Source: Heterodera schachtii
Taxonomy: Eukaryota > Nematoda > Chromadorea > Rhabditida > Heteroderidae
Direction of reading: 5' to 3'
Assembly: GCA_023374025.1 (NCBI GenBank)
Contig: SIJG01000053.1
Coordinates: 310,001-374,000 of the forward strand
Length of the DNA stretch: 64,000 nucleotides
Positions 50,201 to 61,765 of the stretch are shown here, piece by piece; the first letter of the stretch is position 1, and each line of letters begins with the position of its first letter. The position numbers and the translations under genes were made by a program. The notes below the pieces were generated by a model. It was not told where the DNA came from. It made no database searches and saw only the letters and a list, made by a program, of their open reading frames with translations.

Positions 50201-53200
50201 ATTTGTGTTGCTTTTTCAGCAAAAATTCAACCAAATCCGTCGGTCTTCGCCTTCCATCGGTGTCCACTCCCCCCTCAATCAGCAACATTCGTCCCCTGAT
50301 CAGCTTCATCAGCTGCTTCTTCGGTTGGTCCCTTCGTTCGACGAAACACAAGGGACAAATGGAAGTGAAGAAAAAGACGAGGAGGGCGAGAAGCAAACGG
50401 AGAGGGGGCAGCAGAGGAAGACAGAAGAGACGGAGCGACATCAGCAGAAAGGTAGGGAATGACCGATCGGACAGAGAAAAAAGGGGGGGGGCACCGACAA
50501 ATGAGCAAACAAAGGGGGGGGGGAGGAAGGACGGGAAGGGACCCGGGGGCAAGAGGACCCCCCCCCCCCCCCCGAGAATTGCCTGCTAATTCCGCTGTCC
50601 CTCCCTTACGCTAATAATAATTACCTAGTGTTTTATTTGTATCTGACCAAAAAAGGCCATTCGTCTCTCCTTTCAGAATTTCCTTGGCCATTCTCCGCCG
50701 ATTGTTCTTCCAAATCGAACCAACGGAAAATTTGGTCCGCAACTGAAAAAGTGACGCCCATCAGAATAAAAGAGTGCCAGCGGCAGAGGAGGCCGAGCAA
50801 AAAGCAGCGACCCAATCAAAAACACCAGCAAAGGGTGGGACAGATCGAATGGCAAACATTAAAAAAAAAAGCCGGGATTCGGAATGGAATTAGGCCTAAA
50901 TAGGTTTACTGAGATTCAAGTCCCGATCGATTTGTCAGGATTTGAATCCCAACACCGGGATTCAAATCCAAATTTGTCGGGTCTCTCCGATCTCGGATGT
51001 AATTTTAAGGTCGGGATTTAGGATTTTGCCAGTAAATAAAAATTCAAGCAAAATTTTCTAAAATGGCTAACTGAAACTGAATCTCTAATACGATTGGAGG
51101 AAAAAAAAGTCTTTACGCCAAAAGAAAGCGCAATAAATGCACTAATAAATACCCAAAAACTGCCTCGATAAATTTCGCCATTTTTTTCATTAAATCTTAA
51201 GAAAATAACAAATTCCAGCCAAAATATCGGGGTCTCGATCCCCGAAAAAATCCCAACGGGATCCCGATCCCGGCCGGGCTCTAGTTATTTGTTCTTCCCG
51301 GCTGAACCGGTTAATGAATGTGATTAGTTAGTGTCCCTGACTCACCCCCCCCCCCCTTTTATTAGAGACAGAAAAGAGGCGTGACAGTTCGATTACCATT
51401 CAAAACATCGAGAAAAATAATTCTTTATAGGCAAAGAGCACAAAGTGACCGAAAGGGGGGAAAAAATGACGAAATTGGGGGGGGGGGGAGAAGGAATTTG
51501 TTTAACGAATGAATAAAATAAACATTTATGAAATGAGCGGCGGGAGGGGCGGAAAAGAGAGTCGAATTGTCCATTCATTTGTTTGTAAGCCGACCTATGA
51601 GTTTCACAGAGTCTCCCCGCCCTTAATTTCCCCGCGTTAATTTCCCCGCATTAATTCGCAGTCCCTCCCTTCCCCTGTTTAGCGGAGAGTGTCTCCCCTC
51701 CCTCCCCAATCGGCTGACCAAATGCCATTGCTTCACTCCGCTGATCATTCGCTGACCATCGCACCCTCTGATTTTTTTTCGACACTACAGCAGTTCTTCT
51801 CTTCAGCAGATGTCCCGGGTCCCTCAAGCAGTTGCCATCCGACGATGGCACAAGTGACAGCCGACCGAATGGTGGCGGAGATGGGCAAAACGGTGGGGAG
51901 AGCATTCGCACATTGGCACAGTTTGGCCTTTTCAGTTTGCTGAACAGGCACAGCATTTGCTGGACGGAATGGCCGAATTGGCGCCAAATGCCAATGCCGA
52001 GGAATTGCTTAACGCCGCTTCGCTCGCAATGGCCGCACATTTCGGAACACTGATGCCACAGTCGCAGAACCCACCAATTGACGAATTGTTGGGCCAATTG
52101 TTGTGGCAAAATTTGATCCAAAGTGTGGCAACGACGGCCGACGGAAGAGAAGGCGACTCGGGCATTGGCATGGAGCAGGAGGAAACAACCACTGCGAGGG
52201 ACACTTCGCTAAACAGCAACACAAAGTGGGACAGGCGAGCCGAGTCGCCCTTCAAAGCCCCCCCCCCCCCCAATGCCAATTTTGAATACACACTCTTTGA
52301 TCCAACCCTTTTATCCCCTTTTTCAGTGAATTCATTTCCCTTCCTCCGCCGCTCCATTCGCTTCTGTCCGCTTCCTCTGCGCTGTCTTTTTCCGTCCCTT
52401 CCGTTAATGATGATGTCTCCGACCAATATTCTCATCCTTCCGTTCTAAATCAACCTGAGTTGGTCGAATGCTTCGCCAAAGCATTGGCAAACGGAGAAAG
52501 CGCCGGCAATCCTTTGAACGCGACGACACTGACGGCACTTTGGCTGGGAATGGCACAGCAACACGGGGACAACGAACCATGGCAGGGAATGCTTAGACAA
52601 GCTGTCGAAGACGCACAGAAGCAAAATTGGGACGAAGAAATGCAATGGAGGGACAACAGAGGTAAAGCAATTGCGGAAGAGAACATGTGGGAGGGACAGA
52701 GGGGAGAGGAAGGGAGGGGAGAGGGATAAAGGCAGAACTGAGGGTAATGGAGGGTGAGGGATAAAGGCAGAAGAGAGGGTAAGGGAGGATTAGGGATAAA
52801 GGGAGAGGAAGGGAGGGTGAGGGATAAAGGCAGAAGAGAGGGTAAGGGAGGATTAGGGATAAAGGGAGAGGAAGGGAGGGGAGAGGGACAAAGACAGAGG
52901 AGAGGGTAATGGAGGGTTAGGGATAAAGGGAGAGGAAGGGAGGGGAGAGGGACAAAGGCAGAGGAGAGGGTAATGGAGGGTTAGGGATAAAGGGAGAGGA
53001 AGGGAGGGGAGAGGGACAAAGACAGAGGAGAGGGTATGGAGGGTTAGGGATAAAGGGAGAGGAAGGGAGGGGAGAGGGACAAAGACAGAGGAGAGGGTAA
53101 TGGAGGGTTAGGGATAAAGGGAGAGGAAGGGAGGGGAGAGGGATAAAGGCAGAAGAGAGGGTAATGGAGGGTTAGGGATAAAGGGAGAGGAAGGGAGGGG

Positions 53201-56200
53201 AGAGGGACAAAGACAGAGGAGAGGGTAATGGAGGGTTAGGGATAAAGGGAGAGGAAGGGAGGGGAGAGGGACAAAGACAGAGGAGAGGGGAAAGGAATAA
53301 TAAGAATTTCCCATTCCCCTGCGGCGCTTTCCGCTTCAATCGCTCCCGCACTTTTTCCTCCCATAAAAAGCGAATTGTTGCGCTTCCGATGGAATCCCTT
53401 CTGCTGACCATTTTCTCTGCCTTTGCCCGTCCACTTTGCATTGTTCCCCTTTTCGCCGGTGTTTCCCCCCCCCCCCCCCCCTTTTCGGTCTTTTCCATCG
53501 CATTTCCCTCCCAAATTTATTTTTTCTAATGCTTATTCTTTGCTTTTCCATCACCCCCCCCTTTTTTGTTTTGCCAATTATATTCTTTCAGCACAAACTT
53601 CGACTCCATTTCAAAGCGAAGGGCAATCACCGCTTTCAAATGATGGCACTAAAGACGGAATTGCCGAGCAAACCACGTCCCCTACTCACAATTTATGCAA
53701 TGAAAACGGCACACTTTGGCCAATGACAGAAGCGGCGGAAGGGCACTCGACAAATGAGCAGCAGCAAAGGGCGATGGAAGTGCAAGAAAAGGACCAATTG
53801 AGCAGCAGAGAGAAAAAAGAAAGTGACGGCAAAGAGTCGATGCAAATGGAAGCGATTGATCAGTTGCAACTGATCGGAATAAGTGAGTTATGGGCAATGA
53901 TTGGTTATGATGACGGAAGGGACGAGGGAAAAGCGGGGATTGGGTTTGGGGGAAAGGAAGAAAAGCCAAAATCCGAGCCAAGGAAAAATGAACTCCGCAA
54001 ATTGGTTGTTTATCCAATGGGTGAGCGATCGGTTAAATATGTATGAGGTAATTGACGAGGAGGAGTAAAATAAATAATTAAATCAATTGGCCAATTGATA
54101 ATAAATAAAACAAATCCCACCGCGCTCCGTTTCTCCCGGCTCTTGCCCTCGGATTAATTACCGGCCAACTGACTGACTTTCGAGAGAATGCTCCCACCTA
54201 ATTAGTTGCACTTAGGGATAATGCATTTTACAGTATCCTTTCAAGTGATCTCTTCATTTCTTAATTCGTTCTCTTTAGTGCCATTTCATTTGAGCCACGC
54301 AGACATAAAACAATGGACAACAGACGCCCAAAAAAAGGGCGAATTCGGTGACAATCGACGAAAGAATCCGCGAGAGGGAAGGCACCGCGCAGTGGGGGGT
54401 CGTCAGCGGACGAATGCGCCGGGGGATGTCCCTGTGCCGCCTCTGTCGACGGTCCCCGGGACGGGCACTTTGACGGCCAAAAGTGAGAAATCATTGGGCG
54501 CACTTCTGAGACAACAGCCGGAGGGGGCGGAGAGGGCGGAGGAGTTGGACGAGTTGGAAGAGTTCGCCAACTTCTTCAAAAAGCAGCGTATAAAACACGG
54601 TGGGTCAGCTGCCTTGCTCGCCATGAGGGTGGGGGGGGGGGTGTGTGCCGGCACACCCTTGTTCACCTATGTTGCTCGCTTCCATGACTCACCACCTCAC
54701 CCCCCCCCCCCTTTAAGGCTTCACTCAGGGCGACGTTGGCGTTGCGTTGGGCAAACGTTACGGAACTGATTTCTCGCAGACGAGTGAGTCTCAGTCCCTC
54801 TCCTCCGCTGGACCTCCCCTCCCCTTAAGCAATTTCTCGCTTCGAAGCACTGAATCTGTCCTTCAAGAACATGTGCAAGTTGCGACCCCTGCTCCAGGAT
54901 TGGCTGGAGGAAACCGACCGTTTGCTGTCCGCCGGTGCGACTGTCCAAGACGTGATGGAAGGTGTCGCCCTGCAAAAGGTGGCTTCGCTCGTTGCTGCCA
55001 TCAACATGGACCAACAGCAGCGGCAGGTCCCCTTCAACGCCATTCCAACGTTGCTGAACCGTGCCAAATTGGCCCTCTCCAAAGTGCCACTTTCCTCCCA
55101 TATCGAATCGTCCCATTGGCATCTGTCAATTGCATCCCATTTGCTCTCTGCTCGCCCTTTATCCCTCTCATCGTCCTCCTATCCTTTTCTGATCACTCGT
55201 TATCCTTTGCCCCTCCCAAATCGTTTTTCCCTTCCTTCTCATTTTGTTATTATGTCTTTGCTCGATGGAGAAGCGGCCCTCGACTTTCTCCTCCGAATTA
55301 GCCATTTTCCGTTCATCGACGACGAAAGTTCCGAAGGATTACCATTTAAACAGAAATCGAAGGACGAAGCGACAAAAAGGCATTTGCAATCAGTAGAAAC
55401 GCCAGGCTATAAAACGAAGAAGGAACAGAACGGAGGCGGAAAGAAAGGCCCATTTTGGCAACGGATGAGGAAAAGCATTTGGAGATTGTGGCACATTTTG
55501 AGGAAGAAAGAAAGGACACACGCGACAATGGTCGAGCAGGGAGACCCATTGTATGGCCAAAGCCGAACAAATCACAGAATGACTGGGAATTCGGGGGAAG
55601 GAGCAACGAGTGTGAGGCATCCCATCTGCGAAATGCTAACAGAGAAGGAAGTCCCGCCGGAGGCGGGGGACTTTGGCACGTCGGGATGGCCGGAGGGGAA
55701 CCCGGCAGCGGGGGACGACGCATTCGGCACCCATTGGAACAACCAGCAATGGAACGCGCAGGAAAGGCCGGTCCAGGTGGACCTCGGCTTCGATGACCAA
55801 AACAGGTCATTTTGGAACCACGACTGGTGGAACAACGCGAAATGGGCTGCCGGGCCAATTTACCATGAGCTGATCGGATTTATGGAACACTCGCCCACTT
55901 ATAACAACGAGCAGTTTGAGACGGGAGATTGGAATTCACTTGGCTGGAGGGAACCCCAGTGGGCCGTGGAGGCGTGCCGATGCTGGCGGTAATAGCGGCA
56001 AGCGCAGTTGGAGTAGAGGCACTCGAAGACTTCGGCACGGATTGGGACTAATGGCAGTGAAAAGGCAGCGCAGTCGGAGCGGACGCCCTCAAAATTGCTT
56101 TTCCTCCGTTCGTCTTCCTTCAGTTTCCCGCGTTGGATACAACCGGAACAGTCTTCCTCTATTCTCTTAATTTTGCATTGTTTTTTTTTCTTTATTTTCC

Positions 56201-57766
56201 CCCCTTCCCCCCCCCCCCCCCAAAATGGTGCGACTTTTGGGGATTTGCAACTTGGAAACCCGACATTTGGGGATTTTAATAAAACAAAAAATAGTAAAAA
56301 ATTAATTTTATATCCAAAATTAAAGAATTTACGTCTGCTTTAGCCAGAGTTAATTCCATTGCAAGAAAAAACAAAATAATAATTTTTAAATTAACTCTGT
56401 TTCCGGACTGAGACTTGCTTTGCAAGTGAGTTACAAAAAAAAAAAAAAATTAATTTGTTGAAAAAATTGATTTAAAGCATCTCAGCACTCGAAAGATAAA
56501 AAACAGAAAAGATGATTTTCGGTTGTACGCAATTAGACAGCAAAGCCGTCTGGAACTTTTTGAATATCCTTGATGAATAGAGACCGGATTTTTAGGTGCT
56601 AAAAATCCCAAAATAGGTACTAAAATAGGTGCTAAAAAAGTGCAAAATAGGTGCTAAAAATCCCCAAAAAGGCCAAAATAGGTGCTCAAACTGGAAAAAT
56701 GCCAAAATAGGTGCTATTGACCGAAAATCCTGTTTTAGGTAATTTTAGGTGCTAAAAAGTCGCTCTAAATCGAAAATTGTTCGGAGAAAATGCTATTTTT
56801 GGCTTCTCTCATCATAACTAAGCCGCAAAAAAAATAGTTAAAACCTAAAAATCCGGTCTCTATTGATGAATGTCGGTTCCCATTGGTCCTTGGGAAAGGC
56901 GTTTAAAAAAAAATTGGAAAGAAGTGTACTGTACACAAAAAAATATATTGTGATTTGTCTATTGTGTTGAGGTTAGTATGGGCTCAAAATTTTGCTAGTT
57001 CCTTGCGGTGAGTCCGGAAAAAGAGTTAATTGAAAAATATTGTTTTGTTTTTTTTCTTGCAATGGAATTAACTCTGGCTAAAGCAGACGTAAATTAGTCT
57101 AAATTTGGACGTAAAATTAAAATTTATAATTTTTTTTGTTTTATTAAAATCCCCAAATGTCGGGTAGCCCCCCCCCCCCTTTGTCTCTCTCTCTTTCTCT
57201 CTCTCTCTCTCTTTCTCTCTCACTCAATAACAAATTGTTCGTCTCTATTATATACAAAAGGAATAAAAATGCTTTACTTTTGTCGCTTCTTTTCTATTTT
57301 TTAACATTTTTATCTTCGGGACTTCTCCTGAATTTGGTCATTTTTCCCTTTTTTAATGGCGGTCGGTTCGCTTTGATTTGATTAGTCGCCTGTCCCAATA
57401 AAATCCGTTCGCATTGTCCAATTGTTTGTTCATCGTTGGTTCCCTTTCAGTCCGTTCCAAATGAGCCCATCGGCGTTGACGAGGACAATGGCCCATCGAC
57501 AGCTTTCAGTAAACTTTTGCCGCCCTTCAAAAAGCGACGGAAACGCACCAACTTGGACACTGCTCAGAAACTTTCGTTGGATGCGTTCTTCCGAATGGAC
57601 GCCCGCCCGGACAATTCGCGAATGAACGAAATCGCCACTCTGTTGGATCTTGACCAGGATGTAGGACATCACAACTTGGCTAATCCCTTCCTGCCAATGC
57701 CATTTGTCCCTTTAGGTGGTCAGAGTTTGGTTTTGCAACCGCCGGCAGAAGCTGCGCAAACTTTGA
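47284..57766 (+). CDS. ceh-18: POU-homeodomain transcription factor (CEH-18/POU2-like)
   Basis: DNA-binding regulator. Certain exons: 54303-54599 (ends [19 protein letters not shown]), 54718-54783 ([20 protein letters not shown]), 54830 onward ([20 protein letters not shown]), together the POU-specific domain; 57451-57660 and 57716-57766, the homeodomain ([20 protein letters not shown] ... [16 protein letters not shown]), stop 57766. Homeodomain wording is closest to CEH-18 as I recall it; POU class is inference. Probable 5' exons: 47284-47317 ([11 protein letters not shown]) joined in phase to 49922-50102 (charged, coiled-coil-like), then Q/E-rich exons near 50220 and 50690, 51960-52260, 52330-52660 ([20 protein letters not shown]) and 53590-53890. 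Frames between 50.1 and 51.9 kb and the linker after about 55026 are unresolved. Introns are long and repeat-filled, unlike neighbouring genes. Confidence 0.85.
48682..49040. repeat. CT-rich tandem duplication, about 148-bp unit
   Basis: A segment starting TTCCTCCCCTTGTCCCTCCC and containing TCTTATGTCCCTATCTC and TCTCGTTCGCTC occurs twice head to tail, near 48682 and 48829, within the long second intron of the POU gene. Confidence 0.75.
50950..51660. other. Intronic stretch of the POU gene without recognised exons
   Basis: Between the exon-like region near 50690-50900 and the exon near 51790 the DNA is AT-rich, with C runs near 51345 and G runs near 51478. A repeat-like patch at 50920-51290 repeats the words CGGGATT and CCCGATC in both orientations, suggesting a decayed foldback element. 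Confidence 0.35.
52700..53290. repeat. Minisatellite, about 64-bp purine-rich unit
   Basis: Nine or so copies of a unit of about 64 bp containing GGGATAAAGGGAGAGGAAGG, GGGACAAAGACAGAGGAGAG and GGTAATGGAGGGTTA. Copies alternate between GGGATAAAGGCAGAAGAGAG and GGGACAAAGACAGAGGAGAG variants, which suggests amplification of a higher-order pair. It lies in an intron between POU-gene exons near 52660 and 53590. Confidence 0.92.
55252..55992 (+). CDS. Unassigned Trp/Asn-rich ORF within the POU gene
   Basis: An open frame of 246 codons from ATG 55252 to TAA 55990-55992. The second half is rich in Trp, Asn, Gly and acidic residues ([47 protein letters not shown]), a very unusual composition. It is in the same frame as the POU-specific exon, which is open without interruption from 54871, so it could be an unspliced or retained linker region of the POU protein, an internal exon or a nested gene. 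A second frame across 55455-55796 is also open and looks reasonably protein-like ([20 protein letters not shown]), so the true frame cannot be decided. No domain recognised. Confidence 0.35.
   Translation: MSLLDGEAALDFLLRISHFPFIDDESSEGLPFKQKSKDEATKRHLQSVETPGYKTKKEQNGGGKKGPFWQRMRKSIWRLWHILRKKERTHATMVEQGDPLYGQSRTNHRMTGNSGEGATSVRHPICEMLTEKEVPPEAGDFGTSGWPEGNPAAGDDAFGTHWNNQQWNAQERPVQVDLGFDDQNRSFWNHDWWNNAKWAAGPIYHELIGFMEHSPTYNNEQFETGDWNSLGWREPQWAVEACRCWR
56259..57164. mobile_element. Long inverted-repeat element interrupted by a second element
   Basis: Terminal inverted repeats of at least 120 bp begin CCCGACATTTGGGGATTTTA and share TACGTCTGCTTTAGCCAGAG and TTAATTCCATTGCAAGAAAA. The span is 906 bp, or about 613 bp without the nested 285-bp element and its duplicated 8 bp. 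It lies in the POU-gene intron just before the homeodomain exon. No convincing target-site duplication and no transposase frame were seen. Confidence 0.85.
56578..56862. mobile_element. Nested hAT-like MITE with perfect 8-bp TSD
   Basis: Termini TAGAGACCGGATTTTTAGGT and its reverse complement, 285 bp in all, are flanked by TTGATGAA on both sides (56570-56577 and 56863-56870). The interior carries about six spaced copies of AAATAGGTGCT. TAGAG-type ends with 8-bp duplications are typical of hAT MITEs. It is inserted inside the 56259-57164 element. Confidence 0.9.
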
Positions 57767-58958
57767 CGCTTTTCAATCGGTGCCAATTCGACCATTTAAT
57801 TATTCACTGCGCATTTACCTTTTGTCTTACAATTAGCATTTGCCACTGCGTTCGTTCGTTTGTTCTTTTGTTTCGTCAATCTCTCTTCTACGTTTGTGCC
57901 TTCATTTTCCTTCCCTTTCTTCCGTCCAATGTTTTTTTTTTTTTTTTTGCTTTTTCCGGTCGTTTAATTTCAATAATTAATCCTCCGTCCATTTTATTTT
58001 CATTATCCTTAATCCCATCAAAATCCCTTTCGTGGCCATCTTCTTGACAATGCCTTTGCCTTTTTCCCATTTCCAAATTCCCCTCATTGACTGGTGAAAC
58101 TAACAAAGTGACTTGGAAAATTGGACAAGGAGAATTGGGAGTAAATTTGAGAAATGTTCAATGGAAAATCAAATGAGTGAAAATTGGAAATTAATTGCCT
58201 TTCTCCGATGCTAATTTTCCGGTCAAATGTCTCCGCCTCTTTCATTTTGTATTCTCTCGAGCATTTCATTTCCGTCCGATGAATCCGTTCATTAAATGTT
58301 CAGCTTCCCTTTCTAGTCAGCCAAAACGTAACATCAAAACGTAAACACCGCCATTTTTTTGTTTCGGCCCGTCAAATTCACAGAATATCATTAAATTGAC
58401 TTGAGATTAATGACATAAACCTGTTCTAAAGGTTTCCCTTTGTTGCAACTCGAATGTGCGTCCAATTTTTGTTGGTGTTTCTTTTTTTCAAATAAACCAA
58501 AAATAAACAAACAACATTACTATTTTATAACGTCAAATAGCTAATTCGCCTATTTTTGCGCGCTAATTCAAAATTTATATGCCTTTTTTGTATTTTGATC
58601 AGCCAAAACTCCCTTCATACCCAATCAAACTGAACAAATATCCAAAAAATGATTCTGAAAAGAGAATATTTTTCTAAGCGAATGCTAAGCAATTTATCAT
58701 CTCAGAAAAAAGTTGTGGAAGTTTAAAATTTTTATTACGTTAAAACACCATTTAGTAAAGTTACTTTTGAGATTAATAATAGCAATCTTAATAAAAAAGA
58801 AAAAGATCTTTTATTCAAAATAACAGTATCTAATGAATCAATATAATTATTTTTGGCCAGCAAACCATTTTAATCTTCCTTTTCTCATCCCTTTTAAATC
58901 CTGTCATTTTTTTTTTGGTATATAAAGAAGAGGTCAAAAAGACTTTTTCATTCATAAT
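57767..58958. other. Spacer after the POU gene
   Basis: The first part should be the POU-gene 3' UTR (pyrimidine-rich, with a T run near 57930). The remainder is AT-rich. No exon recognised. Confidence 0.45.
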
Positions 58959-59310
58959 TAGGGATGGGAATTTAAGTCAAATGACTTTTTTTTTGCTGAC
59001 TATAAATGACCTTAAAATGACTTCAAAAGTGTTCTAAACTTTGTTCGAAGCTTCAAACATGCATTTTTTGAATATTTTTTTCCGTTAAAATTAGTCGTTT
59101 TTAAATTACTTTCTTCGAAGAATTGTTTAAAACAGCTTTTGGATTTAATTACATTTGGCTAATTTTTCATGACTTTTTTGGATTTATTTAGTGTTTTTTT
59201 GGTATTTTTAGGTGACTTTTTGGTTATTTTTTCATGACTTTTTGACGATTTTTCATGACTTTTTAAGTCGACTTTTTTGAGTTTTTTCGTGACTTAAATT
59301 CCCATCCCTA
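58959..59310. mobile_element. hAT-like MITE with perfect 8-bp TSD directly upstream of the F-box-like gene
   Basis: Termini TAGGGATGGGAATTTAAGTC and its reverse complement bound a 352-bp AT-rich element that is rich in ATGACTTTTT repeats. Both sides carry TTCATAAT (58951-58958 and 59311-59318). There is no coding capacity. The right end lies 21 bp before the next start codon. Confidence 0.9.
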
Positions 59311-59331
59311 TTCATAATACATATCGCAAAA

Positions 59332-60620
59332 ATGAACAGACGGTAAGGAATTTTTTTTTTAAATTACAAATTTTTCATTTTCCCAATTTTCCCATGTTTC
59401 AGTTGGATTTGTGGCGACGTTTGGATGGACATTCTCCCTTTGTTTAACCGTGTTGAACTTTGTCTCACAATGGCATTGCTTTCCGACCGTTTCGATGCTT
59501 TGGTGGACGCGCATTTTGATGGCCAATCAGAATTGACAATTTGGAGACTTATCAAAATTTACAAGGACATAGCGGAACCAAAAGCAAAACTATCTTTCAA
59601 TATCGGTTTCAAATCTGTGGAATTTCCTTTGCCCGACCGTCCGTTGCCGAACAAAATTTGCTTTCGCTTCCTTCGGATTGCGTAATTCAACATAAATTTT
59701 TATGTGTATTATTTTATGTTGCTCCTTTTTCAGGTACATTGATCATTCTGTCATCGGATTTCTCCACTTCAATCAGCAAATTTTCGACAAGGGCACCAAT
59801 TTGTATTTGCATTTGAAATCATACAAAACCGGAAGCAATGTCCAGCCAATTTGGGATGTTTTTGTCCGTCAAATTTGGCCCGTTTTTACGACTACAAATT
59901 TCCATCATTTGGGCTTTGACAATGCTGATCATTTGGACACTTTGCTTCGTCTCACATCGCCGACAATTCTTTCCGATATGAACATTAATTCAATCGAATC
60001 TGGCCGTCTATTCCTAGAAGCAATTGGTGACGATGATGGGCCAAATGCAACTCAAACTGCTGGCCAAGTGTTGTCCAAATGGTTGCACATTCCGAGAACA
60101 AATGGTCAACCAAAGAAATTGCGGTGCGCTTACACTTTGTTACCGCCACCAAACCTCGAATGGATTACCAATTTCAAAGAGGTGTGACCAAATTTTCGTT
60201 AACGACTGACTAATTGATTTGCCTTTAATTTGCGTTTCCCATTGTTTAGACATTTCTCTGTGCCACCGTTTCTGTCAGTTATATAATGAGTTTTGTACTG
60301 GACGGTTCAACGCCAATTGAGCAATTTGAATTGGAGAACGAACGGACCAAAGAAAAACTTACAATGGAGAAAGCAACCATTTTGGATTGGGATATCCGAT
60401 GGCTAATGAAGCGATGTCCAATTAATGTGGAGACGGCGGCGATTCAATGGGAAAACGAAAATTTGCCTGACAAATTGAATAATGTCCAATTTGTGCTTGA
60501 TATTGACACAAATTGCATTGGGTTAGCAATAAAAAAATATTCCAATTGTTTAAATAATTCAAATTGCACTTAATTTTAGGCCACTGTCGCCACCAGCGGA
60601 AGAAAAAGCGGACGAATGAA
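59332..60620 (+). CDS. F-box-like protein of a nematode-expanded family
   Basis: Five exons, 59332-59342, 59403-59681, 59734-60181, 60250-60521 and 60581-60620, join in frame to 1050 nt, 349 aa. The N terminus (GDVWMDILPLFNRVELCLTM, ALLSDRFDALVDAHF) has the Leu/Pro pattern of an F-box, which would bind SKP1 in an SCF ubiquitin ligase. The rest resembles, from memory, a family of many copies in cyst nematodes with the conserved phrases YIDHSVIGFLHFNQ, NLYLHLKSYKTGSNVQPIW, RLTSPTILSD and SKWLHIPRTNGQPKKLRC, and an end with RWLMKRCPINVETAAIQWEN. That match is recall, not a search. The substrate is unknown and no signal peptide is present. All introns are GT-AG and the gene looks intact. A MITE end lies 21 bp before the ATG. 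Confidence 0.75.
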
Positions 60621-60852
60621 AGCAATGAAAAAGTGTTCTCGACGACTCTCGGGCCCAGTGTCAACGAAAGGAGTGTTTAATTTTGAAAATGGCGTCTAAT
60701 TGCGCGGAAGTGAATTAATTATATTTGTTGAAATGATCGACGATTTCACTAATTGGAAACAGATTTGATGCTCATTTATTTCTCGTATGTTGTTGATTCT
60801 TTCGTTTGAATATAGAAATATTTTATTAACTACTGTTTGTTCTGTCTTTTGA

Positions 60853-61090
60853 GGTAATCCTCCGGAATTGGTGTCCCGATCGAAAAAAAATAAATAAAAA
60901 TTTTATTACAAAATCACTTTTTTCTAGGGTAAGAAAATGCACCGATAACTAATCCGTGCTTTGATTTTGAAAAAATAATTGATTTCTATGATTTTTGGTC
61001 AAATACTTAATTTTTTGAAAAATTTTTTCTAAAATTTTGCCAAAAATTTTTTCTCTTTTTTGTGTCGGGACACCAATCCCAAAGGATTAT
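60853..61090. mobile_element. Foldback element, about 240 bp
   Basis: The left end GGTAATCCTCCGGAATTGGT continues GTCCCGAT. The right end is its imperfect reverse complement (GTCGGGACACCAATCCC and then AAAGGATTATC). The arms are about 28 bp. No perfect target-site duplication was identified. Confidence 0.65.
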
Positions 61091-61765
61091 CTTTTTTGAA
61101 TTGGTCAATACCTTTTTCTTGGTATCAGACGAAAGCTAAAAGCATCGGCAAATAAAGTGCAAAATACTGGCATTAAAAAAGAAATTACAATGTTAAATTC
61201 CAATCAAATTTTCCAAAATTTTTCTCAGATTTTCCTCAAATGATGCTTTAAACAAATGAGGCGATGCGATGGTGGTTGGCGGTTGAAAGTTTTTTCCTTT
61301 TTTCTGCGGGCCGTGCCATTCAAATAATTTACATAATTTTGATCAAAAATAAAAGCTGATTATGAAAAATTGCACCAAAAATCAGCCAAAAACCCATTTA
61401 ACTAAAAATTTACAAACAAATTTGGTATCATTCGAAAGCTCTTGATGAATTAATCTAAAATTCAGGGAATGAAGTTGAACGGACGCCATCTGACAATGAT
61501 AGGTTTTTGAAACCGGTTCAAAATCAATGAAAATTTGGCGCAACTATAAATTAAAAAAATTTTTCTTTTTGCTTATTGCGCTAAAAAACCGCCGCACACT
61601 CGACTACGGCGGCCAGTAGGTGGGGCGAGACTACGGGCTACGGAAGAAGTTAAAAATCAAAGAATCAAGTTGAACCGACGCCATCTGAGCAGCATTGGGA
61701 CAACCGAGTCCCAGTGAAAATGGACACTTCAGTACCGAAAAATAATAAACGGGAAATGGCGACAT

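Noticed and set aside
52700..53290. CRISPR-like or telomere-like array (GGGTTAGGG words)
   Set aside because: Units are contiguous without unique spacers, so not CRISPR. The TTAGGG words are part of a 64-bp unit, and nematode telomeres use TTAGGC.
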